Shown piece after piece: positions 1 to 6,409 of a DNA stretch of 18,272 bases. Both the position numbers and the translations under genes were made by a program. The notes under the pieces are model-generated. The model was not told where the DNA came from. It searched no databases and worked only from the letters and a program-made list of their open reading frames with translations. The stretch covers positions 1 to 18,272 of the forward strand of contig CAKRRX010000044.1 of NCBI GenBank assembly GCA_934394595.1. The letters are read 5' to 3'. Source of the stretch: an uncultured Blautia sp. GTDB taxonomy: Bacteria; Bacillota; Clostridia; Lachnospirales; Lachnospiraceae. Numbering within the stretch: the stretch's first letter is position 1; every line of letters begins with the position of its first letter.

Positions 1-79
1 TTCCTTCAAACCTCCCCATCTGTGTTTCCAATGGTACAAACAACCCTGCGATTGCCTGCAAATCTTCTTTCGTCAGCAT
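1..79 (-). CDS. Small hypothetical protein, N-terminus only (runs off the window)
   Basis: An ATG at 77-79 on the minus strand opens a frame of 26 codons that stays open to the window edge. It begins MLTKEDLQAI and contains no stop. A textbook AGGAGGTG site sits a few bases upstream (about 88-95), and a good promoter lies at 111-139, so this is very likely a real gene start. Short proteins beginning with an M-(L/T)-T-K-E-D-L-Q-A-I-like sequence and continuing as an amphipathic helix or coiled coil are common in Lachnospiraceae, but their function is not known to me and the visible part shows no domain. No function is assigned. Confidence 0.6.
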   Translation of the reverse strand, partial: MLTKEDLQAIAGLFVPLETQMGRFEG

Positions 80-110
80 ATTTTTCACCTCCTGTATTTA
101 AGATACCAAA

Positions 111-139
111 AGTATATCAACAAAATATTTTAAAAACAA
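111..139 (-). promoter_or_regulatory. Sigma-A-type promoter for the gene at 1-79
   Basis: Read on the minus strand, TTGTTT (134-139) and TATACT (111-116) are separated by exactly 17 bases. The start codon and AGGAGGTG site follow within about 35 bases, giving a short leader. The -35 box touches, back to back, the -35 box of a + strand promoter at 143-171. Confidence 0.6.
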
Positions 140-142
140 CAC

Positions 143-171
143 TTGAAGTACGTTTTGTTCCATGTTATAAT
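143..171 (+). promoter_or_regulatory. Orphan extended -10 promoter pointing right
   Basis: TTGAAG (143-148), a 17-base spacer, then TATAAT (166-171) preceded by TG at 163-164. This is close to the sigma-A consensus with an extended -10. Transcription would start near 178 and head into the hairpin at 216-244 and the 3' end of the convergent esterase gene. No credible + strand coding gene follows: the longest frame there (143-400) begins upstream of the predicted transcript start and looks like a chance frame. Confidence 0.45.
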
Positions 172-209
172 CGCACTACACTCTGAGATTCAGTTGTTAA
201 TTCTTTATC

Positions 210-244
210 AAAAAAGAGAGTGCATATTCTCGTTCTGCACTCTC
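210..244 (-). terminator. Intrinsic terminator of the thioesterase-esterase operon
   Basis: On the minus strand a perfect 9-bp stem, GAGAGTGCA (236-244) with TGCACTCTC (216-224), encloses an 11-base loop and is followed directly by six T residues (210-215). It lies about 50 bases past the stop codon of the esterase gene, so it closes the minus-strand operon. On the + strand the hairpin is followed only by a broken T-rich stretch. Confidence 0.85.
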
Positions 245-296
245 CAGTCTATATCTTATTTGTTATTTTCCCTTTATCCTCGAAAACTTATATATA

Positions 297-1127
297 CTAT
301 TTTACCTCAAACAAATGCTTCATCCACTCCCCAGCCAGGCAGATCCAGCTTTCACATTCTGCCTGGATTCCGTAACCATCCGGACTGGCTGTTTCAGTAG
401 TGGCAAGACCAAGTCCGTGCCCCCCAACCGGATAGATATGCAATTCCGCCGGAATATCCAAGGCATGAAGAGCCTGGAAAAACAGCAGAGAATTTTCTAC
501 CGGAACAGTATCATCCGGCGCTGTATGCCATAAAAATGTCGGTGGTGTATCCCTGCTCACATTATATTCCAAAGATAAAAATCTGCGTTTTTCCTCATCA
601 GCATACTTTTCTCCCAGAACATTCTCAAAGGATCCCTGATGTGACTTTTCCCCGGAAGTAATTACCGGATAGCTGAGCATAAGTCCGTTTGGGCGAAACA
701 CCTTAGATTCCATTCCCAGCGCCTCTGCTACAAAGGGTTTATTCCAGAATACTCCAAGGCTTGCTGCCAGATGCCCACCTGCAGAAGATCCCTGAACTAC
801 AATCTTATTTTCATCAATATGCCATTTCTCTGCATTTTCCCGAAGCAGGGCAACTGCTGTGGCAAGCTGCAGAAGTGCTTCCGGAAAACGTGCCGGAGCC
901 ACACTGTAACGCAAAATTGCCGCATGATACCCCATTGCCAGAAATTTAACAGCAAGAGCCTCTGCCTCCCGGTCTGATGTCATTGCATATCCACCACCTG
1001 GACAGATTAATACAACAGGCCTTTTCCTCTTTGGATCAATCTCCGGTGAGTTGTCCAGAAAATAAGTAAATAAGTTGGCTTTAAATTCTGAGTTTTTCAG
1101 CTGGATTTCCATTTTTTCGTGAATCAT
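297..1127 (-). CDS. Alpha/beta hydrolase, acetyl-esterase/xylan-esterase type
   Basis: This 276-residue protein is a cytosolic alpha/beta hydrolase of the BD-FAE/acetyl esterase group. It has an oxyanion-type CPGGGY segment at residues 42-47, a nucleophile elbow G-S-S-A-G at 113-117 (Ser115), a likely acid at Asp205/206 in the APDDTVPV segment and a catalytic His237 in GGHGLG. No signal peptide is present. Family members remove acetyl or acyl groups from sugars or other small esters; the substrate cannot be read from sequence. The start at 1125-1127 is preferred because a GGGGAGA site precedes it, whereas Met6 has none. It is the last gene of the five-gene minus-strand operon, 46 bases after the nicotinamidase-like gene. 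Confidence 0.85.
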   Translation of the reverse strand: MIHEKMEIQLKNSEFKANLFTYFLDNSPEIDPKRKRPVVLICPGGGYAMTSDREAEALAVKFLAMGYHAAILRYSVAPARFPEALLQLATAVALLRENAEKWHIDENKIVVQGSSAGGHLAASLGVFWNKPFVAEALGMESKVFRPNGLMLSYPVITSGEKSHQGSFENVLGEKYADEEKRRFLSLEYNVSRDTPPTFLWHTAPDDTVPVENSLLFFQALHALDIPAELHIYPVGGHGLGLATTETASPDGYGIQAECESWICLAGEWMKHLFEVK

Positions 1128-1173
1128 AATCGTATTCTCCCCTTTAGTGCGTGTTTGAAAAAGGCTCTAGCCC

Positions 1174-1689
1174 TTATATAATCTCAATCTGACAGCACTT
1201 CATCGCCGCCAGCGCCTGCTCATGGCTTTCCGGGGTAACACCGGCGCAGCAATTTTCATCCACAAAGATTGGCACTTCCGGCAGAAAAGCTTTCAGGAGC
1301 AACGCATTGGAAATCACACAGATATCGGTACATACTCCCACCAGCGTAATGCTGTCTATGGCCTCAGTCTTATGAAACTCCTTCAACACCTTTGCCAAAG
1401 TCTCACTTCCAAAAGTAGGTTTATCAATAGGTGCAGATTCCAGAAGCTCCGCGATCTCATCTCGGATCTGCCAGCCATAAGTCCCCTTGATACAATGCTC
1501 TACCGGAAGCTTTTTTCCCTCCTGAGTCTCCAGATAATTTTCCCCATGGGTATCTCTTGTAGCAAGAACAAGGCCATTAAAATTCTTTATCCGGTCTACC
1601 ACATTTGGCACAATCGCCTCAGCTTCTGCCGTTCCAAGGGCTCCGTCAATAAAATCATTCTGCATATCTATAACTACTAAGATATTCAT
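1174..1689 (-). CDS. Nicotinamidase-like cysteine hydrolase (isochorismatase fold)
   Basis: The 171-residue product shows the full isochorismatase-fold active site: Asp8 in VVIDMQNDF, Lys90 in DKPTFGS and Cys124 in GVCTDICV. It also carries the metal-site residues typical of true nicotinamidases, Asp46 and His48 in ATRDTHG and His65 in EHCIKGT. Plain isochorismatases lack this metal site, so nicotinamide to nicotinate conversion in NAD salvage is the best guess. I chose the ATG at 1687-1689; a TTG one codon upstream is also in frame, but the AAGGAG site is only three bases from it and six from the ATG. It is slightly short for the family (usually about 180-210 residues). It is fourth in the operon, 17 bases after the CBM-like gene, suggesting co-transcription. 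Confidence 0.85.
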   Translation of the reverse strand: MNILVVIDMQNDFIDGALGTAEAEAIVPNVVDRIKNFNGLVLATRDTHGENYLETQEGKKLPVEHCIKGTYGWQIRDEIAELLESAPIDKPTFGSETLAKVLKEFHKTEAIDSITLVGVCTDICVISNALLLKAFLPEVPIFVDENCCAGVTPESHEQALAAMKCCQIEII

Positions 1690-1706
1690 CAAATTCTCCT
1701 TCTCTC

Positions 1707-2507
1707 TTATTCCTCTACAATATCATACCCATACACTTCAATCTGGGTCAGTGCCGGGAATGGAGATGCATCCGGTGCTTTTTTCAACTCGCAAAGCTCC
1801 AGCCAGCGGATGTCCTTTGGCTCAAAGGTAAACATGTGGGCTCCGCTGCTTTTCTCCATGTTCAGCTCCATCTCTGTGTCATCGGAAAAGATTACTTTTA
1901 CACTGGTCCACCAGCTGTCATGTGGAAAATCAGATCTTGTATAAAGAATGATCCGGTCAGCTCGCACAACACGGCCAAAATCAAGCTTCATTCTGCAATC
2001 CTGGTCATAGACAACGCCCCAGGAACCATATGGCCACTCGCCATGGCAATGGTTCACGCACATGCCATCAATGGCATTCTGAGCCAGGAAAGTAGATTCC
2101 CCTCTTGTCTCCACATTTGCAGTGGCATGGGGATAACAATTCTCAATGTCGTGCTGGTCATTGACATTTACCGCAAGATTCCGATAAGAAGTCAACTCAA
2201 ATGGCCATGCAATTCTGGCAGAGATCAGATGTCTCTCTCCGGAAAAAGCCTTTGGGGCACAGCAGATCCGCTTTTCCCCGAAAGGAACTTCATAGGTTAC
2301 CCACCCGGTAGTGTAGACCAGGGATTTTCCAACTGCGTCATCTACCTGCAGCCAGATATAGTGACTTCCCCCTTCTGTTTCCAGATGGATGGTGTCCCCC
2401 TCCTCATATACATGATCCAGCACAAGGTTTACCTCAGTGTCGCCATGGGCAACCCCTACGGTCTTTCCATTTTTATCGTATACCTTTAAACATAACATCG
2501 TTTTCAT
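1707..2507 (-). CDS. Discoidin/CBM32-like carbohydrate-binding protein, no secretion signal
   Basis: A 266-residue protein in two parts. The N-terminal ~110 residues look like a beta-rich domain of unknown type. Residues ~115-262 resemble an F5/8 type C (discoidin, CBM32-like) sandwich, with an ENCYPHATANVETRG opening, an AIDG segment, a GSWGVVYDQDCRMKLDFG strand pair and a C-terminal LTQIEVYGYDI strand. There is no signal peptide, transmembrane segment or catalytic motif that I recognise. Start choice is uncertain: GGAGG lies only two bases from the ATG at 2505-2507 but about eleven from the in-frame ATG at 2496-2498, so the protein may begin at Met4. It sits between a sugar-type dehydrogenase and a nicotinamidase in one operon. 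The ligand is unknown. Confidence 0.7.
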   Translation of the reverse strand: MKTMLCLKVYDKNGKTVGVAHGDTEVNLVLDHVYEEGDTIHLETEGGSHYIWLQVDDAVGKSLVYTTGWVTYEVPFGEKRICCAPKAFSGERHLISARIAWPFELTSYRNLAVNVNDQHDIENCYPHATANVETRGESTFLAQNAIDGMCVNHCHGEWPYGSWGVVYDQDCRMKLDFGRVVRADRIILYTRSDFPHDSWWTSVKVIFSDDTEMELNMEKSSGAHMFTFEPKDIRWLELCELKKAPDASPFPALTQIEVYGYDIVEE

Positions 2508-2553
2508 TTCCTCCAGACAAATTTATAACGTTCTTGCGTATAAAAAATTTTTC

Positions 2554-3525
2554 TTATTCATATAACGGAATCTCGTAATCCCATGATTTACGGATTTTAT
2601 CCATGATCTCCAGAACACGGACTGTCTCACTGTGGGGCATTTCCGGGCACTCCAGGCTGCCCTCCTCCAGCGCTTTCACGCAAGCTTCCACCTCATATTC
2701 ATAACCAGTGATCTGCGCCGGCGGCAGATAAGATGCCACTTCCTTATGCTCCTTATCAAATACCGTGATTTTCTCCGGGTTGTTGATATTCTGCACCTGA
2801 ATATAACCTTTGGAGCCAAAAATACTTCCCATTCTGTCAGAAACTTCCCTTACGCCACTCTGAAGTGTAGCCATCCTGTCTCCCTCAAAGATCATAGTGA
2901 TGGTTTCCAGAATATCCACGCCACCTCGGAAAATAGCAGTAGCCTGCACATCCTTCAGCTTATCTCCCAGTACCATGCTTGCAAAATTAATAGGATAAAC
3001 ACCCACATCCAGCAGTGCGCCACCAGCAAGCTCTGGCTTGTAAATCCGCTCTACATCACTGATGGTATAATTCAGGTTTGCTGTAACTGCTGTGACTTCC
3101 CCGATCACACCGCTGGCGATCAGATCATCGATCATTTTGCGGGACGGCATATATCTCGTCCAAATCGCTTCTGTGATCAGAAGATTCTTTTCTTTTGCCA
3201 ATGCGAACAGCTTTCTGGCCTGGTCTGCATTTACGGTAAAGGATTTCTCACATAAGACATTCTTTCCTGCTTCCAGACACATTTTCGCATGCATATAATG
3301 ATGGGAATGAGGCGTTGCGATATAGACCAGATCCACCTGTGGATCTGCCAGCATTTCCTCATAAGAGCCATAGGCCCTGGTAAAACCATGCTCCCTGGCA
3401 AATGCCCGGGCACGCTCTTCATTTCTCGCAGCAACTGCATAAGCCTCCACATCCTTCATTCCGGCTACGGTATCTGCCATATGGATCGCAATTTTTCCAG
3501 CTCCCAAAATTCCAAGTTTCATCAT
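2554..3525 (-). CDS. Gfo/Idh/MocA family NAD(P)-dependent oxidoreductase
   Basis: This 323-residue enzyme has a Rossmann nucleotide-binding motif GILGAGKIA at residues 5-13, a basic residue after strand 2 (Arg34, suggesting NADP), the E-K-S catalytic-loop motif at 93-95 and an EAIWTRYMP segment. The later LDVGVYPI segment has Tyr where many relatives have His. These features point to the dimeric dihydrodiol dehydrogenase/xylose dehydrogenase subgroup, which oxidises cyclic diols or aldoses. The exact substrate is not predictable. The frame is open for 12 codons upstream, but a GGGAGG site seven bases before the ATG at 3523-3525 fixes the start there. It is second in the operon, 55 bases after the thioesterase gene. 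Confidence 0.85.
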   Translation of the reverse strand: MMKLGILGAGKIAIHMADTVAGMKDVEAYAVAARNEERARAFAREHGFTRAYGSYEEMLADPQVDLVYIATPHSHHYMHAKMCLEAGKNVLCEKSFTVNADQARKLFALAKEKNLLITEAIWTRYMPSRKMIDDLIASGVIGEVTAVTANLNYTISDVERIYKPELAGGALLDVGVYPINFASMVLGDKLKDVQATAIFRGGVDILETITMIFEGDRMATLQSGVREVSDRMGSIFGSKGYIQVQNINNPEKITVFDKEHKEVASYLPPAQITGYEYEVEACVKALEEGSLECPEMPHSETVRVLEIMDKIRKSWDYEIPLYE

Positions 3526-3580
3526 ATTGTAACCTCCCTGTACTACTGATTCTTTTATCATTCTCTTTCTCTAAAAGATC

Positions 3581-4288
3581 CTATTCTGTAAACTCTACCA
3601 CAGCATAAGGCTCTCCACTTTCATTAGCGAGAGAAACCACTACTTTCCCCTCTTCTTTTTTCACTCCCGGATGAAAAACATCCCCCAGGAGCGCCTGTTT
3701 CTTATATTCAGCCCGCATCTGATGAATCACAAAGCCTTCTGGCAGGTAATCTGCTGCCATGCGGATATACTGACAATTATTCACATGATGGTGGGTATCC
3801 AGATGATGCTTCTGAATGGCAAAAGGCTCTTCCTTTGTCATTTCATCTGGCAGTGTGATCTTTCGGGGCGCATATTCCATCTCTATTTTTTCATCCAGAA
3901 TATACCCTTTTGTGTCTTCCTCTGTAAGCCGCGCTGGAATCCCCTTCTCTGTATCAAGATTCGTCCAGATGCTGTTCGCCCAGGACAAAAGCTCGCCGTT
4001 CTCTGTGGTCAGTGTAAAATTACGCATTCCAAGAAATCCCTTGAAAGCATAGGGTGCAGTAGAAGCTATGATCTGCTCGCCCATTTGGGGATAACGCTTC
4101 ACCACAATCTGCCAGAAAGACAACACCCACGCCCTGTGCCGCTTCTCCAGTGCTTCCATTCCCTGCCCGATAGATTCAGACTGAAATGTACAGCAGTCCT
4201 GATAATAATCCTGAATCCCCGGAAGAGTCAGACATCCGTTTTCTCCGATTTCGCTGTATCTTACACGCCCTTTAAAGCTGTAACTCAT
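3581..4288 (-). CDS. Acyl-ACP thioesterase (FatA/FatB-like, double hotdog)
   Basis: The 235-residue product matches bacterial acyl-ACP thioesterases (PF01643): an N-terminal hotdog beginning with YSEIGENGCLTLPGI and a C-terminal hotdog carrying the catalytic helix segment HLDTHHHVNN at 162-171. In plant FatA/FatB this segment reads D-x-N-x-H-V-N-N; here Asp164 and His168 are kept and His166 replaces the usual Asn. The enzyme would release fatty acids from acyl carrier protein in the cytosol. The start at 4286-4288 follows a TAAGGAGA site about ten bases upstream. It is the first gene of the minus-strand operon and diverges from the guanine deaminase transcription unit. Confidence 0.85.
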   Translation of the reverse strand: MSYSFKGRVRYSEIGENGCLTLPGIQDYYQDCCTFQSESIGQGMEALEKRHRAWVLSFWQIVVKRYPQMGEQIIASTAPYAFKGFLGMRNFTLTTENGELLSWANSIWTNLDTEKGIPARLTEEDTKGYILDEKIEMEYAPRKITLPDEMTKEEPFAIQKHHLDTHHHVNNCQYIRMAADYLPEGFVIHQMRAEYKKQALLGDVFHPGVKKEEGKVVVSLANESGEPYAVVEFTE

Positions 4289-4325
4289 ATTCCGTCAATC
4301 TCCTTAATCGTTCAATTATGACAAT

Positions 4326-4331
4326 ATTATA
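4326..4331 (-). promoter_or_regulatory. Candidate -10 box for the five-gene operon
   Basis: On the minus strand a perfect TATAAT is located about 40 bases upstream of the thioesterase start codon. No good -35 hexamer lies 16-18 bases upstream (TACCAT is the nearest), so this is a weak or activator-dependent promoter, or only an AT-rich match. Confidence 0.35.
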
Positions 4332-4384
4332 TAACAGTTTGTCTCATAATGGTACGAAAATATTGAAAACTTTTGCAATTCCCC

Positions 4385-4413
4385 TTGCTTCTGCTGCTAA
4401 TTCCGTGTACAAT
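4385..4413 (+). promoter_or_regulatory. guaD: Promoter of the riboswitch-guanine deaminase unit
   Basis: TTGCTT (4385-4390) and TACAAT (4408-4413) are separated by 17 bases. A start site near 4420 would place the aptamer about 56 bases into a leader of roughly 240 bases. This promoter and the minus-strand operon's candidate -10 share the 370-base gap 4289-4658, which otherwise contains only the riboswitch. Confidence 0.55.
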
Positions 4414-4475
4414 AAAATCAGATATCGAAGCAAAATTCCTTTGCCACAGACATCTGAATAACCAATAAAGCAAAT

Positions 4476-4539
4476 GCTTATATATGTCCATAATCTGGTT
4501 GGACGTTTCTACCAACTACCCTAATAGTTGTCTATAAGC
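4476..4539 (+). promoter_or_regulatory. Purine (guanine-class) riboswitch aptamer
   Basis: A three-way junction can be drawn by eye. P1 is GCTTATA (4476-4482) with TATAAGC (4533-4539). P2 is GTCCAT (4486-4491) with TTGGAC (4499-4504), its top pair being T-T. P3 is CAACTA (4513-4518) with TAGTTG (4525-4530). The loop L2 AATCTGG and loop L3 CCCTAA keep the GG and CC that form the kissing contact, and the junction GTTTCTACC (4505-4513) is the canonical J2/3. The base equivalent to C74 of the xpt aptamer is C at 4532, which specifies guanine or hypoxanthine over adenine. The gene downstream is guanine deaminase, an excellent functional match. Small departures from consensus are listed in the findings. 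Confidence 0.9.
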
Positions 4540-4587
4540 TGCGCACAAAAGAGTGTTGCAGATATGACATTTTCGGGTGGTTTTTTT
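4514..4587 (+). terminator. Regulatory terminator that competes with the aptamer
   Basis: AACTACCC (4514-4521) pairs with GGGTGGTT (4575-4582), which runs straight into a seven-T tract (4581-4587). Inside this, TGTC (4529-4532) pairs with GACA (4566-4569), ATA (4534-4536) with TAT (4563-4565), and CTGCGCAC (4539-4546) with GTGTTGCAG (4553-4561, one bulged T). The outer arms take bases from P3, J3/1 and the 3' strand of P1, so this hairpin and the folded aptamer cannot coexist. The expected outcome is termination without ligand and read-through with ligand. The structure was drawn by eye without an energy calculation. Confidence 0.65.
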
Positions 4588-4658
4588 ATGCTTTCCCATA
4601 TGTCAATGCAGCGACTCAGTACAACACCGCTATGTTTTTTCAGAAAGGAGAGGTTGAT

Positions 4659-5951
4659 ATGAACAAAGATTTATTTGCTTTAAAAGGTACGATATGTTAC
4701 AGCCTGACCCCCAGAACCATAAATTTTATGGAGAATTCCTATGTGGTCTGTGAAAATGGCATCTGTGCAGGTACTTTTTCCACGCTTCCTGACGAATACC
4801 AAAACATCAAAGTCGTTGACATGGGCGATCAGCTGATCATCCCAGGCTTTACCGACCTGCATCTTCACGCCCCCCAGTACGCCTACCGGGGAACCGGCAT
4901 GGATCTGGAGCTTCTGGAATGGCTGAATACCATCACATTTCCACAGGAGGCCCGTTATGCAGATCTTTCTTATGCAAAGAAGGCCTATTCTATTTTCGTG
5001 GAAGATCTGAAGAACAGCTTTACCACAAGAGCCTGCATTTTTGCCACACTGCATCGCCCTGCTACAGAGCTGCTCATGGACCTGCTGGAAGAAAGCGGTC
5101 TTACCACTATGGTGGGGAAAGTCAACATGGATCGCAATGGTTCCCCACAGCTTCAGGAAGAAAGCGCTGCTGCTTCTGCCCGTGACACCAGGCAGTGGCT
5201 GGAAGAGATTTCAGGACGTTATGAACATACTTACCCCATTCTTACCCCACGATTTACCCCATCCTGCACAGACGAGCTGATGACAGAGCTGGGAAAGATC
5301 CAAAAAGAATATCATCTTCCCATTCAGTCTCACCTTTCCGAAAATTTCGGAGAAATCGCATGGGTAAAAGAACTGTGCCCTGCCAGCAGATTTTACGGTG
5401 ATGCCTACGACCAGTTCGGTCTGTTCGGAGACCCAAACGGGGGAAAAGAATGTCCTACCATCATGGCTCACTGTGTCCACTCCACAGATGAAGAAATCCA
5501 GATGATCAAAGATCATGGGGTTTACATCGCTCACTGTCCGGCATCCAACACAGATATCGCTTCTGGAATTGCCCCCATTCGTCATTATCTCAATATGGGA
5601 CTTCATGTAGGTCTTGGCACAGATGTGGCCGGTGGATTCTCTCTTTCCATGTTCCGTGCCATCGCAGATGCTATTCAGGTTTCCAAGCTACGCTGGAGGC
5701 TGTTGGATCAGGAGCAGTCACCGATCACTCTGGAGGAAGCCTTTTATATGGCCACACTTGGTGGCGGCTCTTTCTTCGGAAAAGTGGGAACCTTCGAAAA
5801 GGGTTACGAATTCGATGCTCTGGTGCTGGATGACAGCAATCTTAGCCACCCACAGGAAATCACCTCACGTGACAGACTGGAAAGACTAGTTTACCTGTCT
5901 GACGACCGGAATCTTACTGCAAAATATGTACAGGGCCGAAAGGTGAAATAA
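4659..5951 (+). CDS. guaD: Guanine deaminase
   Basis: The 430-residue amidohydrolase converts guanine to xanthine and ammonia. All expected active-site elements are visible: H-L-H at 68-70 (zinc), TPRF with Arg198, SHLSEN with zinc ligand His225 and Glu228, AHCVH with His271, and GLGTDVAGG with Asp322. The spacing closely follows the eukaryotic and bacterial guanine deaminases, so I am confident. The frame is open from 4632, but AGGAGAGG five bases before the ATG at 4659-4661 fixes the start at MNKDLF. The gene is preceded by a promoter and a guanine-class riboswitch, indicating control by its own substrate. No purine permease or xanthine dehydrogenase gene is adjacent. Confidence 0.95.
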   Translation: MNKDLFALKGTICYSLTPRTINFMENSYVVCENGICAGTFSTLPDEYQNIKVVDMGDQLIIPGFTDLHLHAPQYAYRGTGMDLELLEWLNTITFPQEARYADLSYAKKAYSIFVEDLKNSFTTRACIFATLHRPATELLMDLLEESGLTTMVGKVNMDRNGSPQLQEESAAASARDTRQWLEEISGRYEHTYPILTPRFTPSCTDELMTELGKIQKEYHLPIQSHLSENFGEIAWVKELCPASRFYGDAYDQFGLFGDPNGGKECPTIMAHCVHSTDEEIQMIKDHGVYIAHCPASNTDIASGIAPIRHYLNMGLHVGLGTDVAGGFSLSMFRAIADAIQVSKLRWRLLDQEQSPITLEEAFYMATLGGGSFFGKVGTFEKGYEFDALVLDDSNLSHPQEITSRDRLERLVYLSDDRNLTAKYVQGRKVK

Positions 5952-6017
5952 GATCTGAAAAATTTGACTTAATGAAAAAATTATGTAAAAATAGTTTATT
6001 TTTATCTCTAAAGATGT

Positions 6018-6023
6018 TATAAT
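6018..6023 (+). promoter_or_regulatory. Candidate -10 box before the DUF4190-like gene
   Basis: TATAAT lies about 82 bases upstream of the start codon in a very AT-rich stretch, with TTTATT 17 bases upstream as a weak -35. A TTGACT further upstream (near 5964) lacks a good -10 at the right distance. No clear terminator is visible between guanine deaminase and this point, so read-through is also possible. Confidence 0.45.
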
Positions 6024-6105
6024 ATTGCATAGCTGAATTTTGTTAACTTTTCTGCAAAAGACAGCGTATACATTATTAGGAAAACAAAAGAAGGGAGAGG
6101 AAAAA

Positions 6106-6354
6106 ATGGGAGTTGCTTCACTTGTTCTTGGTATTATTTCTTTAGTCATTGGCCTGTTTTCAGCAGGCAGCCTTGGATGGCTCGGTGCAGTTTTAGCAAT
6201 CGTTGGTGTCATTCTCGGCGCACTCGGAAGAAAGAATCCTGACAGCAAAGGCATTGCAACCGGCGGTTTAGTCTGCTCCATTATCGGACTGGTTTTATGC
6301 GTCATTCTTTATGTTGCATGCGCGGCTGCTATTGGTTCTTTATCTTCACTGTAA
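6106..6354 (+). CDS. Small DUF4190-like membrane protein
   Basis: An 82-residue, very hydrophobic protein with two membrane hairpin-like segments (about 3-40 and 50-75), separated by a short polar loop GRKNPDSKG. The Gly/Ala-rich first segment with repeated small residues and the pattern of the second half (GIATGGLVCSIIGLVL) match DUF4190-type proteins, whose function is unknown. The start at 6106 is chosen over the open frame from 6040 because a GGGAGAGG site sits five bases before it and the longer version begins with implausible polar sequence. A strong terminator follows directly, so it is probably monocistronic or the end of the upstream transcript. Confidence 0.75.
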   Translation: MGVASLVLGIISLVIGLFSAGSLGWLGAVLAIVGVILGALGRKNPDSKGIATGGLVCSIIGLVLCVILYVACAAAIGSLSSL

Positions 6355-6362
6355 CCAGAAAC

Positions 6363-6400
6363 AGGTCTCTGTATCTTACAGAGACCTTTGTTCGTTTTAG
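6363..6400 (+). terminator. Intrinsic terminator after the DUF4190-like gene
   Basis: AGGTCTCTGTA (6363-6373) and TACAGAGACCT (6377-6387) form a perfect 11-bp stem with a 3-base loop, followed by TTGTTCGTTTT. The ribosome binding site of the next gene (AGGAGA, about 6399-6404) starts immediately after, so any transcript into the next gene either reads through or begins in this tight gap. Confidence 0.8.
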
Positions 6401-6409
6401 GAGACATTT

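Noticed and set aside
1144..1180. Inverted repeat GGCTCTAGCC between the nicotinamidase and esterase genes
   Set aside because: The stem is only four to five pairs with no T tract, and the two genes look co-transcribed.
3526..3561. Twelve-codon N-terminal extension of the Gfo/Idh/MocA gene
   Set aside because: The extension contains the GGGAGG ribosome binding site itself, so translation starts at 3525.
4327..4515. 62-codon minus-strand frame in the riboswitch leader
   Set aside because: It has no ribosome binding site, no recognisable sequence, and overlaps the aptamer and both divergent promoters.
4632..4658. Nine-codon N-terminal extension of guanine deaminase
   Set aside because: AGGAGAGG lies within it, directly before the ATG at 4659.
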